Positions 53,001 through 60,429 of a stretch of DNA of 64,000 nucleotides are shown here, piece by piece. The notes below the pieces were generated by a model. That model did no database searches. It saw only the letters and a program-made list of their open reading frames with translations, and was not told the origin of the DNA. The stretch comes from Acidobacteriota bacterium (GTDB taxonomy: Bacteria; Acidobacteriota; Blastocatellia; RBC074), in the NCBI GenBank assembly GCA_016196035.1, contig JACPYM010000109.1, forward strand, positions 1-64,000. The letters run 5' to 3'. Position 1 is the stretch's first letter; every line of letters begins with the position of its first letter. The position numbers were made by a program, and so were the translations under genes.

Positions 53001-54221
53001 ATGACCAGCAAAAAGCGCTTGATCCTCATCGGTCTGTTGTTGAGCGCGTGCCTGATAGCCGTGACAACCGTGATCGCGCAACAACGCCGCAAACCTCGCC
53101 CTGCAACCCCGCCATCATCGCCTCCTCCTGCTCAGAGCAAGCCGCAAGATAAGCACTCCGTCGGAGACAAAATTTGTATTGATGTTTGGGGTGACGAGGG
53201 TGAGTTTTGCGGCATCATTGAGGAAATTACACCTGAAAGATATAAAGTGCAGATAACGACTGTATATGCAGGTCGTTGCCCCATCTTTCTTTTTCCCAGA
53301 AATGAATGCGAAATATTGGGAGCAACTTCTTGTTCCGGCGATAGACGGATTCGTCTTCGGGGATACAAGCAACAAGGTGAGGCCGGTGTCGGTGACTATG
53401 TATGGATTCCGAAATACTGTGATGGGTATGGTGCAAAACTCAAAGAGCAGAGAAGAATTGAAGAAGAAAGAAATAGGCTTGAAGCAGAGAGGGCTAGTAG
53501 GCTAGAAGCAGAGAGAAGAAGGGCTGAAGAAGAAACAAGAAGGACTGAGGAAGCTAAACTTGAAGCTGAGAAAGTAAGGATTGCGGACTCATTTGCTGCA
53601 TCGCTAAAAAATTCTACCAACTCTATCGGTATTGAATTTGTTTTGATTGTGCCTGGTGCTGGCAGTAGCAATAACTTAATTCAAAAGCCTGCTAAACCGT
53701 TTTATATGGGTAAGCATGAAATAACTCAGAAGCAATGGCGTGAGGTTATGGGCAATAACCCGGCCCATTTCATTGGTGACGATTTACCTGTTGATTCTGT
53801 ATCATTTAATGAGGCCAAAGAGTTTTGCAAGCAGTTGTCACAGATGACTGGACATGAATACCGGCTGCCCACAGAAAACGAGTGGGAGTATGCTGCTGGA
53901 ACAACCGGTGCAACCGCTGGCGATCTAAACGCTGTGGCTTGGCATGACGGCAACTCTAGCGGCAAAACACATCCGGTCGGGCAGAAGCGACCGAATGCGT
54001 TCGGACTTTTCGATATGTACGGTAATGTGTGGGAATGGTGTGAGGATTCCAGATATAGCTCCAGCACTTGCAGCACTTGCAAACCCGACCGGGTGCAGTG
54101 TGGAGGTTCTTGGTACGTCAGTTCAGGGAGCTTTAATTCCACCCTATGCCGCGGTAACAGACCTGACGATCACAACTTTTATAGCGGCTTTCGAGTGGTT
54201 GTTTCTGCGAGGATTCAGTAG
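53001..54221 (+). CDS. Exported FGE-sulfatase (SUMF1)-domain protein with coiled coil
   Basis: 406 residues from the ATG at 53001 (AGGAGA upstream), signal-anchor LIGLLLSACLIAVTTVIAQQ. A beta-rich region with four Cys (residues 60-130) leads to a charged coiled coil (RIEEERNRLEAERASRLEAE). The FGE-like domain spans about 235-405: MGKHEITQKQWREVMGNNPA, DLPVDSVSFNEAKEFCKQLS, YRLPTENEWEYAA, GLFDMYGNVWEWCED and FYSGFRVV. Only one Cys of the FGE copper pair is evident (STLCRGNRP), so formylglycine activity is doubtful. The stretch 53.2-54.2 kb is distinctly AT-richer than its surroundings. Confidence 0.82.
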   Translation: MTSKKRLILIGLLLSACLIAVTTVIAQQRRKPRPATPPSSPPPAQSKPQDKHSVGDKICIDVWGDEGEFCGIIEEITPERYKVQITTVYAGRCPIFLFPRNECEILGATSCSGDRRIRLRGYKQQGEAGVGDYVWIPKYCDGYGAKLKEQRRIEEERNRLEAERASRLEAERRRAEEETRRTEEAKLEAEKVRIADSFAASLKNSTNSIGIEFVLIVPGAGSSNNLIQKPAKPFYMGKHEITQKQWREVMGNNPAHFIGDDLPVDSVSFNEAKEFCKQLSQMTGHEYRLPTENEWEYAAGTTGATAGDLNAVAWHDGNSSGKTHPVGQKRPNAFGLFDMYGNVWEWCEDSRYSSSTCSTCKPDRVQCGGSWYVSSGSFNSTLCRGNRPDDHNFYSGFRVVVSARIQ

Positions 54222-54286
54222 CCCTTGTCCTTTTGCCAACTTGCCTCGTACACTTTCGCCAGTGTCCGAAGTAAGGAGGAAAGACG

Positions 54287-54553
54287 ATTCTCATCACAAT
54301 TGATTTGCCTGACGAAGTTTCCCAACGGCTGGAAAGACAGGCGCGGGCGCCGGGGACGACTACGGCTGAAACTGTCGCCCGCTTGATTGAAGAGATTGAG
54401 GCCCCACATTTAACTGATGTCGTTCGGCAAATGCGGGTGGAAGGACTCTTTGCCAAACCGCCCGCCATCGTGCCGCCCTTACCGGCTGATTTCCAACCGA
54501 TTCAAGTGCAAGGCCAGCCGCTGTCGGAAGTCATCATTGAGGAACGCCGCTAA
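54287..54553 (+). CDS. Small antitoxin-like protein with doubtful start
   Basis: About 88 residues. DLPDEVSQRLERQARAPGTT, ETVARLIEEIEAP resembles short ribbon-helix-helix or antitoxin N-termini. AAGGAGG at 54273-54279 fits an ATT at 54287 (or ACG at 54284), while the nearest standard start (TTG 54305) is 25 nt away. A former ATG may have mutated. No toxin follows. Confidence 0.45.
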   Translation: MLITIDLPDEVSQRLERQARAPGTTTAETVARLIEEIEAPHLTDVVRQMRVEGLFAKPPAIVPPLPADFQPIQVQGQPLSEVIIEERR

Positions 54554-54622
54554 TGGGCGTACTTCGACGCTCTGCGGTTCGGCGCTTAACGCAGGGATTT
54601 TCCTCACGAGGAGAGATTGAAT

Positions 54623-54904
54623 ATGTTGACCACTATCGAAGCTGAAATTGATGTGAATGGAACCGCCACCTTGCTGGAACCGCTCCGGCTAAAGAAAAAA
54701 AGCCGGGCGATCGTCACGTTGCTTGAGAGTAACGATGTTGCGCCAAAGCCGCTCAACGAAGAGGAAAACCGCTTGGCTGAAGAACGCTTCGCCCGCTGGA
54801 TTGGCGCGGCAAACAGCGGCAATCCCAACTCAGCCGACAACGAACAGATTGATGCTGACCTTGCGCGTGAGTACGGGGCGACGCACGAAAACAACGAGAA
54901 ATGA
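54623..54904 (+). CDS. Orphan antitoxin-like protein
   Basis: 93 residues from the ATG at 54623 (GAGGAG upstream). EAEIDVNGTATLLEPLRLKK resembles AbrB/DUF104-type antitoxin N-termini, and the acidic tail (DADLAREYGATHENNEK) would bind a toxin. The expected toxin gene is absent: the SecA-like gene ends on the other strand 19 nt later. Confidence 0.55.
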   Translation: MLTTIEAEIDVNGTATLLEPLRLKKKSRAIVTLLESNDVAPKPLNEEENRLAEERFARWIGAANSGNPNSADNEQIDADLAREYGATHENNEK

Positions 54905-54922
54905 GTTATTGCTGGCTATCAA

Positions 54923-57319
54923 TCACTCCTTGCCCTTCTTCAACCGCCGCCACAACCACCACGCCGCTAATAACGGCCACGTCAGCGCCACGCCGCCCAT
55001 CCCTAAAGAACCGTACAGCATCTGCTGCAATTCAGTCATGGCGCGGTCATTGATCAGATACGTCCACGTTGCAGAGGGGCCGCGCAAGCCCGCGTCGTCC
55101 AAGTTGATGCCGTCTGGCGTAATCTCGACTGTCACAAACGTCTCGACGATGCGGGTTTCGATCTGTTCGCGCAGTTGGCGGAAGGCGTCGGTGATGTGGT
55201 TGCGAAACTCGACCAGCGGGTCTTGGCGTCCGAGGCCGACGAGGTGAACCCATTCACGCAGGTCGTTGACCAGGGCCAGATGTACGGCCCAGGCTTGATC
55301 GAGGTGGTACAGGGTGATCTGGCGTTCGGCTTCTTGTAAGGTCGCGGGGCTGACGCGGGTAAGCAGTTCGGCGTAACGTTCGGGCAGATGCGCGGCGCAA
55401 AGCTGCAATTCAGCCGTGCCGGTCAGGATGTTCATGCGCCAGTCTTGCAGGGTGCGGCGTTGCGCTTCGACGAGGTGGGAGTAATGCCAGAGGGTTTTGC
55501 GAATCTCGAAGTTTTGCCCTTCGACGATGCGTTGGACGCGTTCGACTTCGGCGCGGATGGCTGGGTGTTCGAGCGGTGCGGCCTGGGGCGCAGGCATGAA
55601 TTTCGGCGGGATCAGCCGCTCAATGCCGAAGCGCACGAGTAAGGTGTCTTCCAGGCTGACGAAAAACCGCGAGGTGCCGGGGTCGCCTTGGCGTCCGGCG
55701 CGTCCGCGCAATTGATCGTCAATGCGGCGGCTCTCGTTGCGGTTGGTGCCGATGACGTAAAGGCCACCGGCGGCGACGACGCGGGCGCGGTCTTCTTCGT
55801 GCGGGCCGCCCAGGCGGATGTCGGTGCCGCGTCCGGCCATGTTGGTCGAGATGGTGACTGCGCTGGCGGCCCCGGCGCGGGCGATGATGGCGGCTTCGGC
55901 TTCGTCGTTTTTGGCGTTGAGCACTTGGCAAGGGGTGGCGGCGGCGGCCAGGCGCGCGGCAAGCAGTTCGGATTCCTTTACGCTTTGAGTGCCGACCAGC
56001 ACGGGGCGACCGGTTTGATGGGCGTGTCGGATTTCAGCAAACAGCGCCTGATATTTCGCTTCTTTGTGCGTGAAGATCAGATCGGGCTGATCAATGCGCT
56101 GGCAAGGGCGATTGGGTGGAATCGGGACGACTTTTAGTTTGTAGAACATTTCCAACTCTTCGGCGGCAGGTTGCGCGGTGGCGGTCATGCCGCTGAGTTT
56201 GGGGTAGCGCGCGAGGAAATGTTGCAGCGTGATCGAACCGTAAAGCCGTCCGCCGGGTTGTATCGGCAAACCTTCTTTGGCTTCGAGCGCCGCTTGTAAG
56301 CCGTCGGGCCAGCGGCGATTGGCGACAACACGCCCGGTGAATTCGTCCACCAGTTCGAGGCGCTGGTCGCGCACGATGTAATCAATGTCGCGCCGCACCA
56401 GCACAAACGCGTGCAAGGCTTGTTGAATTTCGGTCAACAACAATCCATTGTCGGCGCTGTGCAGATTGCCGCATTGCAAGGCGGCTTCGAGCCGTTCAAC
56501 GCCGCGCTCGGTCAGCGAGACGTTGCGTTTGTTTTCATCCGTTTCCCAATCTTGATCGGCCTGCAATGCGCGCACGGCCTCGGCGATACGATACGGGCTG
56601 GTTTCCGAAGCCGGACTCTCGCCCGCAATGACCAGCGGCACGCGCGCTTCGTCAATCAGCAGCGAATCGGCTTCGTCCACGATGGCGTAATGAAACGGGC
56701 GGTGTGCAATTTCTTCCGGCGTGCGGCAGAGATACATACGCAAAAAGTCGAAGCCCGCTTCATTGGCCGTGGCGTAAGTCACATCCGCCGCATACGCCGC
56801 GCGCCGTTCAGCATTGCTCATGCCCGCTTGAATGGCGGCGACGCGCAGGCCGAAGAATTCATAGACCGGCCCCATCCACGCCGCATCGCGCCGCGCCAAA
56901 TAATCGTTGAAGGTCAACACGTGCACGCCGCGTCCGCCTAGCGCCTGTAAACAGGCGGGCAAGACCGCCGCCAGCGTTTTGCCTTCGCCGGTTTGCAATT
57001 CGACGAGTTTGCCGCGCTGCAAGGCGAGGGCGGCGAGCACTTGTACGTCAAAGGGGCGCATGTTCAGTAAGCGCTGTGCGACTTCACGAGCCAGGGCGAA
57101 GGTCTCGATTAGCAATTCGTCAAGCGTTGTGCCTTGTTGGGCGCGTGCTTTCAACGCGGCAGCCTGTGTGCGCAGCTTGTCGTCAGTGGCGTTGGCGAGG
57201 CTTGCGCCGTGTTGGTTGATGGCGGCGAGGAGTGGTTGATACAACGCCAAGTCGTCTTCGATAGCGCCGCCACCACGCCAGCGGCGTAAGCGATTGGCCC
57301 AGGTTGTTTTGGTGCTCAT
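54923..57319 (-). CDS. Short SecA-family translocase ATPase
   Basis: 798 residues from the ATG at 57319. SecA motifs: RGKLVELQTGEGKTLAAVLP (Walker A), HVLTFNDYLARRDAAWMGPV, YAIVDEADSLLIDEARVPLV (Walker B), TISTNMAGRGTDIRLGG, and RGRAGRQGDPGTSRFFVSLE. The zinc-binding C-terminal tail of SecA1 is missing. Instead the protein ends in a hydrophobic segment (MGGVALTWPLLAAWWLWRRL), possibly a membrane anchor. This suggests a SecA2-like accessory ATPase. No SecY or substrate gene is adjacent. Start lacks a ribosome site; a palindrome lies immediately upstream. Confidence 0.85.
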   Translation of the reverse strand: MSTKTTWANRLRRWRGGGAIEDDLALYQPLLAAINQHGASLANATDDKLRTQAAALKARAQQGTTLDELLIETFALAREVAQRLLNMRPFDVQVLAALALQRGKLVELQTGEGKTLAAVLPACLQALGGRGVHVLTFNDYLARRDAAWMGPVYEFFGLRVAAIQAGMSNAERRAAYAADVTYATANEAGFDFLRMYLCRTPEEIAHRPFHYAIVDEADSLLIDEARVPLVIAGESPASETSPYRIAEAVRALQADQDWETDENKRNVSLTERGVERLEAALQCGNLHSADNGLLLTEIQQALHAFVLVRRDIDYIVRDQRLELVDEFTGRVVANRRWPDGLQAALEAKEGLPIQPGGRLYGSITLQHFLARYPKLSGMTATAQPAAEELEMFYKLKVVPIPPNRPCQRIDQPDLIFTHKEAKYQALFAEIRHAHQTGRPVLVGTQSVKESELLAARLAAAATPCQVLNAKNDEAEAAIIARAGAASAVTISTNMAGRGTDIRLGGPHEEDRARVVAAGGLYVIGTNRNESRRIDDQLRGRAGRQGDPGTSRFFVSLEDTLLVRFGIERLIPPKFMPAPQAAPLEHPAIRAEVERVQRIVEGQNFEIRKTLWHYSHLVEAQRRTLQDWRMNILTGTAELQLCAAHLPERYAELLTRVSPATLQEAERQITLYHLDQAWAVHLALVNDLREWVHLVGLGRQDPLVEFRNHITDAFRQLREQIETRIVETFVTVEITPDGINLDDAGLRGPSATWTYLINDRAMTELQQMLYGSLGMGGVALTWPLLAAWWLWRRLKKGKE

Positions 57320-57337
57320 TGTGATGCTGTTGATGAA

Positions 57338-57425
57338 ACCACGAAGCAACGAAGAAAACGAAGCGAGAGTGCAGCGTTCCGCAAACTTCTTGCGGAACGC
57401 TTCGTGCGCTTCGAGGCTGCGTGGT
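57338..57425. repeat. Intergenic inverted repeat, ACGAAG class, with inner hairpin
   Basis: ACCACGAAG at 57338-57346, with further ACGAAG units, opposes an inverted arm ending GTGGT at 57425. A perfect inner stem GCGTTCCGCAA (57374-57384) pairs with 57390-57400. Same class as 7429-7517. It lies upstream of the SecA-like gene. Confidence 0.8.
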
Positions 57426-57687
57426 CAGGGTGATGTTCAAGCTGCCAGCAGTCTTCCCGAAACAGGAGTCAGGCATCAGGCATCGGGAGTCAGTGTATGA
57501 TGCCGGGCGCAGCACCGCGAACGTTGCAAACCAGCAATGATACGCAGCCTGCTTCAATCAGGTTGCGCAGGCAAGTGGTAGAGGCGCGGACGATCAACTT
57601 GTTTGGGCGCGGCCAGCATCCATCGCGCTGATTTGCGGCGTAGTCGTAAGCGCAAAATACAACCGCAACTAAGAACAGGAAACGCTG

Positions 57688-58548
57688 ATGAGACAGGATT
57701 ACAGCCGCACCGCCGAAGGCATGGCCGTGCTGCGCGCCTTGGAACAGCATCAACCGGCGGCACGACGCATACTCAACGATCCCTACGCCAAAGAGTTCAT
57801 CTTCAATCCGGCCTTTCGCTTCTTGGCCTTGGTGCCCTGGCACGCGCGCGGCGTCTCGTTCGCGCTGCAATTTTGGGCGCCCGGCGGGCAGGAGTTCCTG
57901 ACGATTCGCGCGCGTCTGGTGGATGAATTGGCCGTTGAACAGGTGGCGCAAGGCATCAACCAAATTGTCTTGCTGGGCGCGGGTTTTGACACGCTGGCGT
58001 GGCGGCAGCGCGAGGCATTGCGCCAGGTGACAATTTATGAAGTTGACCATCCGGCCACGCAACGCGCCAAACGCCGCGTCAGCGAACGCATCGGCCAGCC
58101 CGGCAATTTGCGTTTTGTGGCGGTGGATTTTGAGCGCGATGATTTTGTCGCCAAGCTGCGCGAAGCCGGCTTCGACGCCACGCGCCCTGCGTTCATCATC
58201 TGGGTCGGCGTTTCGTATTACCTGACCGCAAAAGCTGTCGCTGACACGTTGCAGCGCATCGCGACGATCAGTCAGCCGGGGACGAAACTGGTCTGGGATT
58301 ACATGCTGGCCGAAGTGGTGGACGGCACTTCGCACAACCTGGAAGCGCTCGACAAAGCGCGGCGCGCAGCCCGCCTGGGTGAACCCTGGCTGTTCGGCCT
58401 CGAGCCTGCCAAGTTCGGAGAGTACGTGGCGCAATTTGGTTTGAAGCTGCTGCACGATTACGAATCGGCGGAATTGCGCGCGCGGTATTGTCCGCAACGC
58501 CAAATGCCGATGAATTATGTGCGGATTGCGGTATGTGAATCAGCCTAG
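57688..58548 (+). CDS. LCM-type class I SAM-dependent methyltransferase
   Basis: 286 residues. Matches the leucine carboxyl methyltransferase-like family: RILNDPYAKEFI near the start, IVLLGAGFDTLAWR (motif I), TIYEVDHPATQRAKR and AFIIWVGVSYYLT. Such proteins methylate carboxyl or hydroxyl groups of small molecules in polyketide or mycolic-type pathways. It is GC-rich like the chromosome and probably unrelated to the operon that follows. Confidence 0.88.
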   Translation: MRQDYSRTAEGMAVLRALEQHQPAARRILNDPYAKEFIFNPAFRFLALVPWHARGVSFALQFWAPGGQEFLTIRARLVDELAVEQVAQGINQIVLLGAGFDTLAWRQREALRQVTIYEVDHPATQRAKRRVSERIGQPGNLRFVAVDFERDDFVAKLREAGFDATRPAFIIWVGVSYYLTAKAVADTLQRIATISQPGTKLVWDYMLAEVVDGTSHNLEALDKARRAARLGEPWLFGLEPAKFGEYVAQFGLKLLHDYESAELRARYCPQRQMPMNYVRIAVCESA

Positions 58549-58589
58549 CCCAAAACTGCCATAGTATTTTTTTTGCGTTGAAACTTGCC

Positions 58590-58618
58590 TTGAGTAGATT
58601 TTGGCTTGATGCTATAAA
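58590..58618 (+). promoter_or_regulatory. Sigma70-like promoter of the defence-like operon
   Basis: TTGAGT (58590-58595), a 17-nt spacer, then TATAAA (58613-58618), 59 nt ahead of the methyltransferase start. A good match by eye. The CTATAAAC context also resembles ends of a palindromic repeat in this genome, so coincidence is possible. Confidence 0.5.
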
Positions 58619-58676
58619 CTCTCAGCCAGCAGCAATTAACTGCCGTACTTTTTTGTCCATATAAGGAGTGAGTCTT

Positions 58677-60398
58677 TTGGTTGAAACAGCCCCAAAGAGT
58701 CTGGGATCAATCTACACACCATCTGATTTTGCCAAGTTGCTCACGGACTGGGCCGTGCAAAAGAAACACTATCAAGTTTTAGATGTAGGTGTTGGCGAAG
58801 GTGTTTTTACCTTTGCGGCACATCGTCGCCTGATGCAACTAGGTGCCTCTTCTTTTGCCGCACAAAAACAAGTGCATGGAGCCGAGATTGACAGGCCAAC
58901 ATTTGAGAGATTTCTGAGGCTAAGTTCGGAAGCGAAGCTCTCTTTCCCTAACGTTCGCTCTGCCGACTATTTCAAGATAGATTTCCCAATGGTGGGGGCT
59001 GTAATCGGAAACCCTCCTTACGTGCGTCGTGCCTGTATTGACGATGTTGAAGACATTCGAGAAGTGATTTTTCAGCAGGCTGGATCGCCGCAGCTAAGCG
59101 GCCTTTCGCGATTGGCGGACCTTTATGTTTATTTTCTTTTGCGGGCTGCCACTCAACTAAAGCCGGGAGGCCGGCTAGCGGTCATTACGGCGGACTCTTG
59201 GTTGAACGCTCGCTATGGCACTGTGCTGAAAGATTATCTGAAGGAAAACTTCAAGATTGAATGCTTGATGAGTTTTGACCGGCATATCTTTGCCGCAGAA
59301 GTGAAACCTGTACTGCTCTTTGCTACGAAAAAAGAGGCTTCGCACCCGAAAACAGAGCCAATTCGCTTTATACGTGTTAAAAATGGACTTCCGGCTTCTC
59401 AAGTATTACGTGTTGTTGAGCAGCCACAAATAGGCTTGTCCGACGTGTTCGTTTCTCCGATTAAACATGGCGAGTTGGAAGTCAAAAATCCTTGGGGTAT
59501 GTATCTGAAAGCCCCCCAACTGTGTGATGAGTTGGCGGCTCACCAACTCATGTCGCCGCTCTCCAAATTAGGCAAGACTGGTATCGGTATTCAGACACTA
59601 GCCAAAGAATTTTTTGTCCTTTCGCCAGACCGGGTGCAAGAATTAGGGGTCGAACCTGAATTTCTGGTACCACTCGCCCAATCTTCACGCTACCACAGTA
59701 CTCCTTGCATCGAGCCTGACAGTAGCCCGCTTAGCTATCTGTTTTACTGTGCGAGAAGCAAAGCTAAGTTGGTAGGAACGTCCGCACTCAGTTACATCAA
59801 GCGAGGTGAAAAGGCGGTTGTGCCTGTCCGAGGTAAAGGTAAAACTGTTATTGGTTATCACCTGAAAGAGCGGATCAAACGCGCCTGCCGCCCACGCTGG
59901 TATGATCTGCGCTCGTCTTTGGAACAACGCGAACGCGCTGAGATACTGATTCCGCGTTTGATTAACCGAAAGTATCAGGTTGTGTGGAATCGCGCCCGGT
60001 TTGTGCATGGTGAACTCTTCATCGGTTTTACACCTCATAGGGAGCAAGGGATTGCACCTGAAGTCTACTTAGCAGTTCTGACCAGTTCTCTGACAGAGTT
60101 CTTGCTGCGGGCCACTGCTCAGCTTTATGGTGGCGGTACTTACAATGTCAGTCCTGGCAAAATTGGCGACTTGCCTGTTCCAGACGTGACAAGATTTACT
60201 CAATTACAGCGTGAGACCATCAAGGATGCATATCTTACTTACCTGTCGGATAAGCGGCACAACCGAGAACACCTTGATCGCACATTGTTCGACATCTTGG
60301 GATTTTCCTCTGACACTAACCAAGGATTGAAAAGTGCTCTTCAAGATTTGATTGCACTTGGGCAATCGCCCAAACGCTCAGTCAAAGCAGAAAGTTGA
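58677..60398 (+). CDS. Adenine-specific DNA methyltransferase (TaqI/Eco57I-like)
   Basis: 573 residues from the TTG at 58677, which sits eight bases after AAGGAG; an earlier GTG overlaps that site. Motif I is YQVLDVGVGEGVFTFAAH, motif IV GAVIGNPPYVRR, typical of N6-adenine (gamma-class) enzymes. TLKPGGRL-type helix is present as QLKPGGRLAVITADSWL. The C-terminal half resembles a TaqI-type target-recognition domain (GIGIQTLAKEFFVLSP, ATAQLYGGGTYNVSPGKIGD, LPVPDV). Probably modifies host DNA so that the co-encoded nuclease spares it. Composition is AT-richer than genes to the left. First gene of a four-gene operon. Confidence 0.88.
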   Translation: MVETAPKSLGSIYTPSDFAKLLTDWAVQKKHYQVLDVGVGEGVFTFAAHRRLMQLGASSFAAQKQVHGAEIDRPTFERFLRLSSEAKLSFPNVRSADYFKIDFPMVGAVIGNPPYVRRACIDDVEDIREVIFQQAGSPQLSGLSRLADLYVYFLLRAATQLKPGGRLAVITADSWLNARYGTVLKDYLKENFKIECLMSFDRHIFAAEVKPVLLFATKKEASHPKTEPIRFIRVKNGLPASQVLRVVEQPQIGLSDVFVSPIKHGELEVKNPWGMYLKAPQLCDELAAHQLMSPLSKLGKTGIGIQTLAKEFFVLSPDRVQELGVEPEFLVPLAQSSRYHSTPCIEPDSSPLSYLFYCARSKAKLVGTSALSYIKRGEKAVVPVRGKGKTVIGYHLKERIKRACRPRWYDLRSSLEQRERAEILIPRLINRKYQVVWNRARFVHGELFIGFTPHREQGIAPEVYLAVLTSSLTEFLLRATAQLYGGGTYNVSPGKIGDLPVPDVTRFTQLQRETIKDAYLTYLSDKRHNREHLDRTLFDILGFSSDTNQGLKSALQDLIALGQSPKRSVKAES

Positions 60399-60429
60399 TT
60401 GACTGAATCTCGCGGCGTGAGTCATTGCC

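Noticed and set aside
53001-54221. Diversity-generating retroelement target (FGE/C-type lectin fold)
   Set aside because: No reverse transcriptase or template repeat is present nearby, and the C-terminal region shows no adenine-biased variable repeat pair.
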